Source: Mesorhizobium sp. WSM4306 (GTDB lineage Bacteria; Pseudomonadota; Alphaproteobacteria; Rhizobiales; Rhizobiaceae). From it: a stretch of DNA of 64,000 nt. Location of the stretch: assembly GCF_007003975.1 (NCBI RefSeq), contig NZ_VFTC01000014.1, forward strand, positions 103,587 through 167,586. Direction: 5' to 3'. Positions 1-10,320 of this stretch are shown here, piece after piece (position 1 is the stretch's first letter; each line of letters begins with the position of its first letter). The position numbers and the translations under genes are program-made. Under the pieces are notes generated by a model, which was given only the letters and a program-made list of their open reading frames with translations, searched no databases and was not told where the DNA came from.

Positions 1-568
1 CCGCCATGCGCCGCGCAATTTCGGCAAAGCCGGTCGGAACGTCGGCGGCCCGTACGCTGTCATAAGCGAGCTTGGCGCGGCTCTGAATGATTGCGCGCTC
101 CGCGCCATCCAGCTTTACCGCGCCGTCCCTGGCGATCCGAACCGTGAAGACAACGGCCGGACGCGGCCCGCTGGGCAACAGGCTCGCCGCACCCTCGGCG
201 ATCACCTGGGGATAAAGCCCGGCCTTACCATCCGGCAAATACAGGGTCTCGCCCCGCGCCCAGGCTTCGAGATCCACCGCGTCGCCGTCCTCGACGAACC
301 AAGCCACGTCGGCAATGGCATAGTGCAACAGAAAGTCGCTGCCGCTCGCCTCGATCGAAAAAGCCTGATCGAGATCGGTGGAAGTTGCCGGATCGAGTGT
401 CACGAAAGGCATCGCCGTTCGGTCGGCATGCTGGCTGGGCACCCGTCTGGCGGCCCTCTGTGCCAGGGCTATCACGTTGGGCGGAAACCCGTCCGGCACA
501 TGGAACTCGGTGCGGATTTTTGAAAGGCCGTCAGCGAGTGCCTGCGAGGGATCGGTCAACGATTTCAT
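1..568 (-). CDS. RNB-domain ribonuclease (RNase II/R type), 5' part only
   Basis: The gene starts at an ATG at 568 on the minus strand and runs off the left edge, so only the first 189 codons are seen. The reading frame stays open. Residues 57-70 read TLDPATSTDLDQAF, the signature of the RNB catalytic domain, whose aspartates bind Mg2+ for processive 3'-5' exoribonuclease cleavage. The RNB domain begins almost at the N-terminus, with no room for cold-shock domains. This suggests the short RNB-only type found in many Alphaproteobacteria rather than full RNase R. No partner gene is visible on this side. Confidence 0.85.
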   Translation of the reverse strand, partial: MKSLTDPSQALADGLSKIRTEFHVPDGFPPNVIALAQRAARRVPSQHADRTAMPFVTLDPATSTDLDQAFSIEASGSDFLLHYAIADVAWFVEDGDAVDLEAWARGETLYLPDGKAGLYPQVIAEGAASLLPSGPRPAVVFTVRIARDGAVKLDGAERAIIQSRAKLAYDSVRAADVPTGFAEIARRMA

Positions 569-729
569 GGCGCCGTCCTACACTGGCGTTTCGGACACGG
601 GAAGGCCGATTTGCCGGCAGGCGGGCCGGCCTTGGGGAGACACGCGCGCTGACCGGGAGTTGGCCGCCAGAGCTGGAACTCTCGCCCAAGCGCAACGTTT
701 CTTCTTCTGGCAGCAAAGGAGGAACCGAT

Positions 730-918
730 ATGCCTGCAAAATCACAAGCCCAGCAAAAGGCCGCCGGGGCCGCGCTTTCGGCCAAACGCGGCGAAATCAA
801 GAAAGGCGAACTCATAGGCGCTGCACGCGAAATGTATGAATCGATGAGCGAAAAGCAGCTTGAGGAATTCGCCGAGACCAAGCGCAAGGGGCTGCCCGAG
901 AAGAAATCGGCGGACTGA
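730..918 (+). CDS. Small basic DUF3008-like protein
   Basis: A 62-residue Lys/Glu/Ala-rich protein. A strong AAAGGAGG ribosome site lies just ahead of the ATG. The sequence opens MPAKSQAQQKAAGAALSAKR, followed by a predicted amphipathic helix with MYESMSEKQLEEFAETKRKG. That arrangement is typical of DUF3008, small uncharacterised proteobacterial proteins. I know of no demonstrated function. It is monocistronic and ends just before a hairpin shared with the convergent gene. The 161 bp between the RNB gene and this start hold no other gene. Confidence 0.75.
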   Translation: MPAKSQAQQKAAGAALSAKRGEIKKGELIGAAREMYESMSEKQLEEFAETKRKGLPEKKSAD

Positions 919-946
919 GACCCGGATATTGTGCCGTCAAAACAAA

Positions 947-970
947 AGCCCGCGGCCGAGACCGCGGGCT
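947..970 (-). terminator. Rho-independent terminator between convergent small genes
   Basis: A 9-bp perfect stem (AGCCCGCGG/CCGCGGGCT) with a six-base loop. Read on the minus strand it is followed by TTTTGTTTT, so it best terminates the secreted small protein at 995-1204. It may also stop the plus-strand gene. Confidence 0.7.
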
Positions 971-994
971 CTTCACTTCAGGCCGAAGCCGAAA

Positions 995-1204
995 CTACCA
1001 GCGCCACCAGCAGCGCTTCACCTTGTAGCGGATGACCTTCTTGTGGCCGTGCCGCCAGACGACCTTCTTCGTCACCACGATGCGGCAGACCTGATAGTGT
1101 CTGTGACCGTGCCAATGCCTGGCCATCGCCGGCTCTGGGACGGCAATCGACATCGATCCTGCCAGGACGGCTGCACTTACCAACGAAAGGAAGAATCTTT
1201 CCAT
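995..1204 (-). CDS. Small secreted His/Lys/Trp-rich protein
   Basis: A 69-residue protein. A signal peptide (MERFFLSLVSAAVLAGS...PAMA) leaves a mature part of about 40 residues that is strongly cationic and rich in His, Trp and Tyr, with two cysteines. Similar tiny RHWHGHRHY-type exported proteins are common in Rhizobiales and are uncharacterised. The composition would fit metal or surface binding, but that is inference. It ends at a terminator hairpin. Confidence 0.65.
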   Translation of the reverse strand: MERFFLSLVSAAVLAGSMSIAVPEPAMARHWHGHRHYQVCRIVVTKKVVWRHGHKKVIRYKVKRCWWRW

Positions 1205-1329
1205 ACGACTTCTGGCTCCTCTAGCTCCAGTCCCTTCCTAATGCCGTTGGCAACGACCCCGCCACATCCGGCACCGCACTTAACACCAGAAAAGCTATAT
1301 GGTTGCCGCAGCCGGCGCCAGCCGCGAGC

Positions 1330-1358
1330 TTGACACCGGTTAAATCTCCGTTTAACGA
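1330..1358 (+). promoter_or_regulatory. Candidate housekeeping promoter for rpsD
   Basis: A perfect TTGACA (1330-1335) lies 17 bp ahead of TAACGA (1353-1358), in an otherwise gene-free 380-bp stretch upstream of rpsD. This fits a sigma-70-type promoter with a long (about 220 nt) leader. The remainder of 1205-1584 shows no ORF worth calling. Confidence 0.4.
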
Positions 1359-1537
1359 GCCCACCAACACCGGGCCGCAATGCTCGGTGGTTTCTTTTGC
1401 ATGGCAAGCCCGGGAAATCAGGTTTATCGTTTCCTTGGTCTTGTCCAGACTGACGTGTCCCGTGGGTTTTCCATCGCATTGCGTGGAAGACCCTGTCAGG
1501 TCTCGAAAACGGAGGCCAGAGGAGGGCGCGTTTCCTT

Positions 1538-1562
1538 CACCCGGACCATGAGGTTCCGGGTG
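1538..1562 (+). promoter_or_regulatory. Hairpin directly upstream of the rpsD ribosome site
   Basis: CACCCGGA (1538-1545) pairs with TCCGGGTG (1555-1562), followed by GTTTGTTTT and then the Shine-Dalgarno at about 1573-1579. The layout resembles a weak terminator or attenuator in the leader of a ribosomal-protein gene. S4 autoregulates translation in other bacteria; any such role here is inference. Confidence 0.4.
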
Positions 1563-1584
1563 GTTTGTTTTGAAAGGGAATGCG

Positions 1585-2202
1585 ATGAGCAAGCGCGAAT
1601 CCGCGAAGTACAAGATCGACCGCCGTCTCGGCGAAAACATCTGGGGCCGCCCGAAGTCCCCGGTCAACAAGCGTGAATACGGCCCCGGCCAGCACGGCCA
1701 GCGCCGCAAGGGCAAGCTTTCCGACTTCGGCCTGCAGCTGCGCGCCAAGCAGAAGCTGAAGGGTCACTATGGCGACGTTTCGGAAAAGCAGTTCCGCAAG
1801 GTCTATGAAGAGGCTGACCGCCGCAAGGGCGACACCTCGGAGAACCTGATCGGCCTGCTCGAGTCGCGTCTGGATGCGGTCGTCTACCGCGCCAAGTTCG
1901 TGCCGACCATCTTCGCCGCCCGCCAGTTCGTCAACCACGGCCACGTCAACGTCAACGGCAAGCGCGTCAACATCGGCTCGTACCGCTGCAAGCCGGGCGA
2001 CGTCGTCGAAGTGCGTGAAAAGTCGAAGCAGCTGGTCATCGTTCTGGAATCGGTCGGTCTCGCCGAGCGCGACGTGCCGGACTACATCGAAGCCGATCAC
2101 AACAAGATGGTAGCAACCTTCTCGCGCATCCCCGGCCTCGCGGACGTTCCGTTCGCCGTGCAGATGGAACCGAACCTGGTCGTCGAATTCTACTCGCGCT
2201 GA
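1585..2202 (+). CDS. rpsD: 30S ribosomal protein S4
   Basis: 205 residues, the usual length for alphaproteobacterial S4. It binds 16S rRNA early in 30S assembly. The N-terminus [20 protein letters not shown] and the S4 RNA-binding core ([20 protein letters not shown], then [19 protein letters not shown]) are plain. An upstream in-frame TTG at 1570 would add five residues, but the ATG at 1585 with GAAAGGGAA ahead is the conserved start. It is monocistronic, as is usual for rpsD in Rhizobiales, and is followed by a strong terminator. Confidence 0.98.
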   Translation: MSKRESAKYKIDRRLGENIWGRPKSPVNKREYGPGQHGQRRKGKLSDFGLQLRAKQKLKGHYGDVSEKQFRKVYEEADRRKGDTSENLIGLLESRLDAVVYRAKFVPTIFAARQFVNHGHVNVNGKRVNIGSYRCKPGDVVEVREKSKQLVIVLESVGLAERDVPDYIEADHNKMVATFSRIPGLADVPFAVQMEPNLVVEFYSR

Positions 2203-2225
2203 TCGGCTCTTTGCCGCAGATATCG

Positions 2226-2256
2226 AAGGCCGCCTTTCGAGGCGGCCTTTTTCTTT
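2226..2256 (+). terminator. Rho-independent terminator after rpsD
   Basis: AAGGCCGCC and GGCGGCCTT form a 9-bp stem with loop TTTCGA, followed by TTTCTTT, 23 bp past the rpsD stop. Confidence 0.9.
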
Positions 2257-2327
2257 GGGCGTCGCGCTTTGCGATTTTCGAGCCAATGCGCTAATCCGGG
2301 CGCAACAGGGATTTGGGCCGACGCGCC

Positions 2328-3221
2328 ATGAACATGCTGCCAAACGCCGATTTGCTTGAACCGGCCGCCGATGCCGAAGGCGGTCTCCATCCGCTGTTCG
2401 CCGACGTGCCGTCCTCGGTCGAGTTCAACAAACTGCGCAAGCGGCTGTTGCGGCTGACCCGCCAGGCGATCGAGGATTTCGCCATGGTCAGGCCAGGCGA
2501 CCGCTGGCTGGTGGCGCTGTCCGGCGGCAAGGATTCCTACGGACTGCTCGCCGTGCTGCTCGATCTCAAATGGCGCGGTCTGCTGCCGGTCGAGCTGCTC
2601 GCCTGCAATCTCGACCAGGGTCAGCCGAATTTCCCGAAGCATATTTTGCCGGATTATCTCGACGCACACGCCATTTCCCATCGCATCGAGTACCAGGACA
2701 CCTATTCGGTGGTCACCGACAAATTGCCCCAGGGCAGCACCTATTGTTCGCTGTGCTCGCGGCTGCGGCGCGGCCATCTCTACCGCATTGCGCGCGAAGA
2801 GGGCTGTTCGGCGCTGGTGCTCGGCCACCATCGCGAGGACATTCTTGAAACCTTCTTCATGAACCTGTTCCATGGCGGCCGCCTTGCGGCCATGCCGCCA
2901 AAACTGCTCAACGACGACGGCGACGTCATGGTGCTGCGGCCGTTGAGCTATTGCGCCGAGGCGGATCTGGAAAAATTCGCCGGCGCGATGAAATTCCCGA
3001 TCATTCCCTGCGATCTCTGCGGCAGCCAGGAAGGCCTGCAGCGCAATGCCACGAAGGCAATGCTCGACGACATGGAAAAGCGCATGCCGGGCCGCAAGGA
3101 CACGATGCTGCGCGCGCTGTCCAACACCAGGCCTTCGCATCTGCTCGACCGCAAACTGTTCGATTTCACTGCCCTCAACGGCAGCCTCACCGCGGGACAA
3201 GACATTTCCGATGATATTTGA
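2328..3221 (+). CDS. ttcA: tRNA 2-thiocytidine(32) synthetase TtcA
   Basis: 297 residues. TtcA adenylates C32 of certain tRNAs and transfers sulfur using a [4Fe-4S] cluster. The PP-loop ATP motif SGGKDS is near residue 65. The Fe-S ligands are visible as YCSLC near 138-142 and PCDLCG near 228. [11 protein letters not shown], the conserved core of the N-type ATP pyrophosphatase fold, lies between them. The ATG at 2328 is chosen over an upstream in-frame TTG at 2313; a second ATG follows at 2334. The 3' end overlaps the next gene by 11 bp, implying co-transcription. Confidence 0.93.
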   Translation: MNMLPNADLLEPAADAEGGLHPLFADVPSSVEFNKLRKRLLRLTRQAIEDFAMVRPGDRWLVALSGGKDSYGLLAVLLDLKWRGLLPVELLACNLDQGQPNFPKHILPDYLDAHAISHRIEYQDTYSVVTDKLPQGSTYCSLCSRLRRGHLYRIAREEGCSALVLGHHREDILETFFMNLFHGGRLAAMPPKLLNDDGDVMVLRPLSYCAEADLEKFAGAMKFPIIPCDLCGSQEGLQRNATKAMLDDMEKRMPGRKDTMLRALSNTRPSHLLDRKLFDFTALNGSLTAGQDISDDI

Positions 3222-4038
3222 CGACCGTGCGATCGACTGGCTGGCCGAACTTCTCGCCGACGCAGCCAGGGCCGAAATCATGCCGCGCTTTCGCCGGCTG
3301 GGCGAGGGAGACGTACGCCAGAAGACTTCGGCCGCCGATCTGGTGACCGAGGCCGACGTCAACGCGGAGCGGCTGATCACGGCGAGGCTGCGCGAGCGCT
3401 ACCCCCAGGCAATGATTGTCGGCGAGGAGGCCTGTTCCGACAATCCGGCACTGCTCCAGGGGCTCGGCGATGCCGATCTCGCCTTCGTCGTCGACCCGGT
3501 CGACGGCACCTTCAACTTCGCCTCCGGCGTGCCGCTGTTCGGCGTCATGCTGAGCGTCGTGGTCAAGGGCGAGACAGTTGCCGGCATCATCCATGATCCC
3601 GTGGGCAAGGACTGGCTGATCGGCGCCAAGGGCGCCGGCAGCCATATCCGCCATGCGCACGGCACGCTGGAGAAGGTGCATGTCGCCGATGCCGTGCCGG
3701 TCTCGCAGATGACCGGTTCGGTTTCCTGGCAATATCTGGCGGAACCGCAGCGCTCGCTTCTGGCCCGCAACCAGACCAAGACTCTGTCGCAGTTCGGCTA
3801 TCGCTGCGCGGCGCATGAATACCGGCTGCTCGCCAGCGGCCATGCGCATTTCGTCGTCTACAACAAGCTGATGCCGTGGGACCATCTGGTCGGCGTGTTG
3901 ATCCATGCCGAGGCCGGTGGCTATACCGCGCGCATCGACGGCAGCGCCTATTTGCCGTCGCATGTCGATGGCGGCATCCTGGTCGCGCCCGACAGGGAAA
4001 GCTGGCAGGAGTTGCGCCGCGAACTCTGGGCTGAGTAG
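3211..4038 (+). CDS. Inositol monophosphatase family phosphatase (HisN/CysQ-like)
   Basis: 275 residues. This is a Mg2+/Li+-sensitive phosphatase fold. Metal ligands are GEEA (about residue 70), DPVDGTFNF (about 94-102, the DxDGT motif) and WDH (about 223). The family acts on myo-inositol 1-phosphate, histidinol phosphate or 3'-phosphoadenosine phosphates; the sequence alone does not settle which. It starts inside the 3' end of ttcA (ATGATATTTGA overlap), so translation is probably coupled. A link of sulfur-nucleotide clean-up with tRNA thiolation is tempting but unproven. Confidence 0.85.
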   Translation: MIFDDRAIDWLAELLADAARAEIMPRFRRLGEGDVRQKTSAADLVTEADVNAERLITARLRERYPQAMIVGEEACSDNPALLQGLGDADLAFVVDPVDGTFNFASGVPLFGVMLSVVVKGETVAGIIHDPVGKDWLIGAKGAGSHIRHAHGTLEKVHVADAVPVSQMTGSVSWQYLAEPQRSLLARNQTKTLSQFGYRCAAHEYRLLASGHAHFVVYNKLMPWDHLVGVLIHAEAGGYTARIDGSAYLPSHVDGGILVAPDRESWQELRRELWAE

Positions 4039-4093
4039 GACCAATTCCTGCTCAGGCGTTTACGTCGCCAGGCGTCCGGCCTCCAGACCAAAA

Positions 4094-5380
4094 TTAATGC
4101 AGGTCGGTGACGTGCCCTGAAATGGGCGGGTTGTGCGGCTGGAACATCTTGCCGCGCTCGGCGATCAGGATCATCAGCAGGGCCGCGACCGAGACGCTGC
4201 AGAAGCCGGCCGCCAGCGGCGTCACCGTGCCGTTGAAGGCCTGGCCGATCAGCGTGCCGAGAATGCCGCCGAGAAACGTCTGCATGAAACCCAGGATCGA
4301 CGACGCGGTGCCGGCCAGTTGCCCGAGTGGCTCCATCGCAAGCGCGTTGAAATTGGCGCCCAACGCGCCGAACGGGATCATTGCGCTGGCGAAGAAGGTG
4401 ATGAACAGCCAGAGCGGCATGTTCATCTCCAGCGAAACGGTGAGCCAGGCAAGGCTGATCACCAGGAACAGCAGCAGTGCGCTCTGCGACAGACGGCGCA
4501 TGCCAATGCGGCCGACCAGGCGCGAGTTGAGGTAATTCGAAAAAGCAAGAACGCCGGCGACACCGGCGAAGATGACCGGAAACATCTCGCCAACATGAAA
4601 AATGTCGACATAGATCTGCTGCGCCGAGGCAATGAAGCCGAACATGGCGGCGAAAATGAAGGTGCTGGCAAAGGCGTAGCAAAGCGCAATGCGGTTGGTG
4701 AGCACGATGCGGAAACCGCCGAGGACGGATGATACTGTCAACGGCCGGCGATATTCCGGGTGCAGCGTTTCCGGCAGCCGCAACAGCGACCAGGCCGACA
4801 CGACCAGCGCTCCGACCGCCATGGTGACGAAGATCCAGTGCCAGCTCGCGAACAGCATGATGAACTGGCCGATCCCCGGAGCAATCACCGGGATGGCCAT
4901 GAACACCATGAAGATCAGCGACATTACCTCAGCCATGCGCCGGCCGTCGAACGTGTCGCGCACGATCGAGACAGCAATGACGCGCGTGGCCGCGGCACCG
5001 ATGCCTTGCACAAGCCGGCACAGCAGCAGGATGGGGAATGACGGGGCGATGGCGGCAGCCGCCGCCGCCACGACGTAGATCGCCAGCCCGACGACCAGCG
5101 GCGCGCGACGCCCGAACCGGTCCGAGATCGGTCCGAAGAAAAGCTGTCCGCCGCCGAAGCCCAAGATGTAGGCGGTGATCACATATTGGCGGTGGTTTTC
5201 ATTTTCGACGCCGAGCGTGGCGCCGATCTGCTGCAGCGCCGGCAGCATGATGTCGATGGCCAGCGAGTTCAACGCCATCAGCGCCGCGCACAGCGCGATG
5301 AATTCCCAGCGCGGAATAGGCAAGTTGCTTGCCTGTTTCGGCGCTTGTGACTGCTGGTCCACGGCGAGTCCGATCTTCAA
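4094..5380 (-). CDS. MFS drug exporter, Bcr/CflA type
   Basis: 428 residues with 12 predicted membrane segments. An inner-membrane proton antiporter. The Bcr/CflA subfamily is indicated by the N-terminal LAIDIMLPAL segment, the loop-2 motif GQLFFGPISDRFGRR, and the antiporter motif region RLVQGIGAA...RDTFDGRRMAEVMS. The annotated start is a TTG at 5380; a GTG at 5362 is an alternative that removes six residues. A perfect 22-bp palindrome sits 7 bp upstream of the TTG and may be its operator. It is convergent with the phosphatase gene and has no periplasmic adaptor or TolC partner nearby. Confidence 0.88.
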   Translation of the reverse strand: MKIGLAVDQQSQAPKQASNLPIPRWEFIALCAALMALNSLAIDIMLPALQQIGATLGVENENHRQYVITAYILGFGGGQLFFGPISDRFGRRAPLVVGLAIYVVAAAAAAIAPSFPILLLCRLVQGIGAAATRVIAVSIVRDTFDGRRMAEVMSLIFMVFMAIPVIAPGIGQFIMLFASWHWIFVTMAVGALVVSAWSLLRLPETLHPEYRRPLTVSSVLGGFRIVLTNRIALCYAFASTFIFAAMFGFIASAQQIYVDIFHVGEMFPVIFAGVAGVLAFSNYLNSRLVGRIGMRRLSQSALLLFLVISLAWLTVSLEMNMPLWLFITFFASAMIPFGALGANFNALAMEPLGQLAGTASSILGFMQTFLGGILGTLIGQAFNGTVTPLAAGFCSVSVAALLMILIAERGKMFQPHNPPISGHVTDLH

Positions 5381-5387
5381 AACGAAT

Positions 5388-5409
5388 ATGCGCCGGCATG
5401 CCGGCGCAT
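5388..5409. promoter_or_regulatory. Perfect 22-bp palindrome at the 5' end of the MFS gene
   Basis: Starting ATGCGCCGGC and ending GCCGGCGCAT, this is an uninterrupted self-complementary stretch, extended by partly matched flanks (CGAAT/ATTCG). It lies just ahead of the MFS translation start. It would suit a dimeric repressor or an RNA hairpin blocking translation. No regulator gene is adjacent. Confidence 0.45.
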
Positions 5410-5473
5410 CGATTCGTCCTCACCCGAAAGGGGAGGTAACATTTTGCCGGGGCGGGGCTGCCCCGGTCTCAAA

Positions 5474-5512
5474 CCAGAATCAGGCGCCCCAGAATCAGGC
5501 GCCCCAGAATCA
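5474..5512. repeat. 15-bp tandem repeat across the grxD stop codon
   Basis: The unit CCAGAATCAGGCGCC occurs at 5474-5488 and 5489-5503, with a third partial copy (CCAGAATCA) at 5504-5512 that contains the TGA of grxD. The period is a multiple of three. Each copy therefore repeats the in-frame stop on the minus strand. It probably arose by slippage. Confidence 0.85.
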
Positions 5513-5845
5513 CGCGGGAGCTTTGACGCTGACGCCCTTTTCGACGAGGAAGGTCTGCAGTTCGCCCGCCTGGAACATTTCGCGGATGATGTCGCAACCA
5601 CCGACGAATTCGCCCTTGACGTAGAGCTGCGGGATCGTCGGCCAGTTCGAGTATTCCTTGATGCCCTGGCGCAGTTCGGCCGAGGTCAGCACGTCGACGC
5701 CCTTATAGTCGGCGCCGATGTAATCGAGGATCTGCACCACCTGGCCGGAAAACCCGCACTGCGGAAAACCGGGCGTGCCCTTCATGAAAAGGACGACGTC
5801 ATTGCCCTTCACTTCGCTGTCGATGTAGTCGTTGATGCCGCTCAT
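5510..5845 (-). CDS. grxD: Monothiol glutaredoxin, CGFS type
   Basis: 111 residues. This class carries and transfers [2Fe-2S] clusters and works with BolA proteins in iron sensing. The active-site motif CGFS is at residues 30-33 in the context KGTPGFPQCGFSGQ. The glutathione-binding WPTIPQLYV and GGCDI segments follow at about 68-90. The ATG at 5845 gives the normal length; the longer open frame upstream is not supported. In this window it is separated from bolA by one gene on the other strand. Confidence 0.95.
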   Translation of the reverse strand: MSGINDYIDSEVKGNDVVLFMKGTPGFPQCGFSGQVVQILDYIGADYKGVDVLTSAELRQGIKEYSNWPTIPQLYVKGEFVGGCDIIREMFQAGELQTFLVEKGVSVKAPA

Positions 5846-6005
5846 GGAATATCCTTTCACGCCTGTGGGAGTCAGGCTCGAAGCATAGTCATCAAATAAA
5901 CCCATAGATGGGCCGAAACAAGATGTTTGCGCCGCTGCCGCGGAAATGGCGCAAAGGATAGCCTGTCTTGGGCCAAGCATCCCGCCCGATTGCAGTCTCC
6001 GGAAG

Positions 6006-6818
6006 ATGATGAAAAAACGACATGGCGCCGCCCTTCTGATCGCAATCCTGGTGGCGGCGACAGCCATTATTTGGCGGCCGAGACGCCCGGAGCCGCCACC
6101 ACCGCTGGTTATCGGCGGCGAATTGCCCGCACCCTGTCGGAATGTCGCTTTCGAGGCCGTGACCTATGTCGTCTGCGAGATCGATCTTCGAGCCAACAGC
6201 ATCGGAGTTTTCCATGCCGGTGCCGACGGCAAGCCCTTCGGCTCGCTGGAGGCCTTTGACAAGGCGGTTGCCGGCGAGGGCAGGCCGGTGCTGCTCGCCA
6301 TGAATGGCGGCATGTATCATGAGGATTTGTCACCGGTCGGCCTGTTGGTCGAAGACGGCGTTGAAAAGTCGCCGCTCAACCTTGCCGATGCAGACGGCAA
6401 TTTCTTCCTGAAGCCGAACGGCGTCTTTCTGGTTGGCAAGGACGGCAAGGCCGCGGTCATGGAAAGCAGCGCCTATGCCGCGGCCAGGCCTGACGTCGCT
6501 CTCGCCACGCAGTCCGGCCCGATGCTCGTGATCCATGGCCAGATCCATCCGCGCTTCGAGGCGAATGGCACCTCGCGCTACGTCAGAAACGGCGTCGGCG
6601 TGCGCGACGAAAACACCGCGGTGCTGGCTATCTCGCGCTCGGAAGTGAGTCTCGGCAGCTTCGCGCGGCTGTTCCGCGACGCGCTTGGCTGCCGCAACGC
6701 GCTGTTTCTCGACGGCGCGGTCTCGGCGTTGTCGGATGGAAAGAGAATGATCGTCGGCGGTAAGTATCCGGCCGGGCCGATCATTGCCGTTTCGGCCAGG
6801 CAGCCGCTGACGCAGTAG
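6006..6818 (+). CDS. Membrane-anchored DUF2233/phosphodiester-glycosidase-like protein
   Basis: 270 residues. An N-terminal signal-anchor (about residues 8-22) is followed by a Pro-rich stretch RPRRPEPPPP, then a domain with features of DUF2233/NAGPA. The features are LAMNGGMYHEDLSPVGLLVEDG, the repeated G-rich turns, ATQSGPMLVI and LFLDGAVSAL. Relatives of this fold cleave phosphodiester-linked sugars. The substrate here is unknown; peptidoglycan or exopolysaccharide would suit a periplasmic location. ATGATG at 6006/6009 gives two possible starts. It lies on the opposite strand between bolA and grxD. Confidence 0.75.
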   Translation: MMKKRHGAALLIAILVAATAIIWRPRRPEPPPPLVIGGELPAPCRNVAFEAVTYVVCEIDLRANSIGVFHAGADGKPFGSLEAFDKAVAGEGRPVLLAMNGGMYHEDLSPVGLLVEDGVEKSPLNLADADGNFFLKPNGVFLVGKDGKAAVMESSAYAAARPDVALATQSGPMLVIHGQIHPRFEANGTSRYVRNGVGVRDENTAVLAISRSEVSLGSFARLFRDALGCRNALFLDGAVSALSDGKRMIVGGKYPAGPIIAVSARQPLTQ

Positions 6819-6830
6819 GCGAGCCTGGCT

Positions 6831-7064
6831 TCAGTCCGGCACGCTGGTCTGTAGGGCCAGCGCGTGCAGCACGCCGCCCATTTTGCCCTTCAGCGCGTCA
6901 TAGACCATCTGGTGCTGTTGGACGCGGCTCTTTCCCCGGAAGCTCTCGGCCACCACCTCGGCCGCATAGTGATCGCCGTCGCCGGCGAGGTCGCGGATCG
7001 TCACCTTGGCGTCCGGAATGCCGTCCTTGATCAGTTTTTCGATGTCGTGGGCATCCATTGCCAT
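6831..7064 (-). CDS. BolA-family protein
   Basis: 77 residues. BolA/IbaG-type proteins bind [2Fe-2S] clusters together with CGFS glutaredoxins. The conserved core KVTIRDLAGDGDHYAAEVVA, then FRGKSRVQQHQMVYDALKGKMG containing the invariant His, and the final ALALQT match the short alphaproteobacterial members. The gene is upstream of grxD on the same strand, with one opposite-strand gene between. That is the familiar bolA-grxD association in interrupted form. The ATG at 7064 is followed by a second possible ATG at 7058. Confidence 0.93.
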   Translation of the reverse strand: MAMDAHDIEKLIKDGIPDAKVTIRDLAGDGDHYAAEVVAESFRGKSRVQQHQMVYDALKGKMGGVLHALALQTSVPD

Positions 7065-7175
7065 GGCAAAATCCTGTTCTGGGCGGCGGCTAGGCAGCTT
7101 GTACGATATGACTCGGGGGGTAAGCCTAAAGCCTTTCCGGCTCGGATTGAAGCGGTTCCGTCGGTGACGCAGTCT

Positions 7176-7696
7176 CTAAGGGCCATCCTGCCGCGGGTGG
7201 ACCACACCATCCTCGGTGATGTCGTCGCGGGTTGAGAACCCCCGGCCAAGGCTGAAGGTCAGGACATAGAGCGGAATGTTGATCACCAGGCTGACGATGG
7301 GAAGATAGCTGGTCATCTGCCACAATGGCGAGAAGAATGGTTGGCCGTAGCCGTCGCAGGCCAGCGACGAGCCATATTCCCACAGCGCCCCTATGACCGC
7401 AGCAACACTAAAAAGCTTGATGCAGGTGACGACATGTCTTGCTCGCGCCGGCTCCGGCAAAAGCCGGATCCAAAGCACCAGGCAGATGATCGGAACCGCA
7501 TAAAGGAGGTTCTGCAGGACCAGCATCGGAAGCGCGCCGTTGGCCGCCTCAAGGAACTGCTCGCGCCTTTCCAGCAGTGGACAGACCTCGCTTGAGGTCG
7601 TCGAGAGCAGGAAAAAGACGAACGGACCGAGGAACCAGAAGAAGAACAGCGACGGCCAGAAGACGACAGCGATCAGCGTCCGGGCAGCCAGTCTGC

Positions 7697-7700
<4 letters not shown>
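7176..7700 (-). CDS. Four-TM membrane protein of unknown function
   Basis: 174 residues with about four hydrophobic segments (roughly 8-32, 55-80, 92-110, 130-155). It starts at a TTG whose last two bases begin the purL stop codon (TTGA overlap), so it is translationally coupled to purL. I do not recognise the family. [14 protein letters not shown] loop lies between the third and fourth segments. Coupling to purL probably reflects shared transcription rather than a role in purine synthesis. Confidence 0.6.
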
Positions 7701-9928
<2,228 letters not shown>

Positions 9929-10115
9929 GGGCAGCGATTGGTATCCACGGGAGAGGGGATTTCTGAGTCCCCTCTTATCGCAAGCTTTGGCGTGATACAC
10001 CCCATCCGCTGACGAAAAACGCCGGAAAGCCACAAGGCGAGGGGGCATCGGCGGCCGTCGGGGAACGCTATGGCATTCCGGCCGTTAGATCTCCAATCAA
10101 TCAGGAGATCTGGAT

Positions 10116-10280
10116 ATGGCCACTAAGCAAGGCAAGAAAGACAATCGCCTCTCGGACAAGGAAGCTATGCATCTTGCCGAGATCACCGACGTTTCGCCGC
10201 AACAAGCCAAGGACCTGGCCGAGAAACACGGCAAGGAAAAGGGCGCGAAGGAAGCCAAAAACTTCAAGGCAGAGGGCTGA
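10116..10280 (+). CDS. Small DUF3606-like protein
   Basis: 54 residues, preceded by AGGAG at 10103. The sequence MATKQGKKDNRLSDKEAMHL continues with AEITDVSPQQAKDLAEKHGK. That resembles DUF3606, in which charged small proteins carry a 'V/T-S-x-x-Q-x-x-x-L/A' helix. The function is unknown. It is divergent from purL and convergent with the MocR regulator. Confidence 0.6.
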   Translation: MATKQGKKDNRLSDKEAMHLAEITDVSPQQAKDLAEKHGKEKGAKEAKNFKAEG

Positions 10281-10320
10281 CCGAGGCCAAGGCCGCGAGC
10301 ACCAATTAAGCCTCAACGGA

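Noticed and set aside
5447..5466. GC-rich hairpin as grxD terminator
   Set aside because: CCGGGGC/GCCCCGG pairs, but no T-run follows on either strand.
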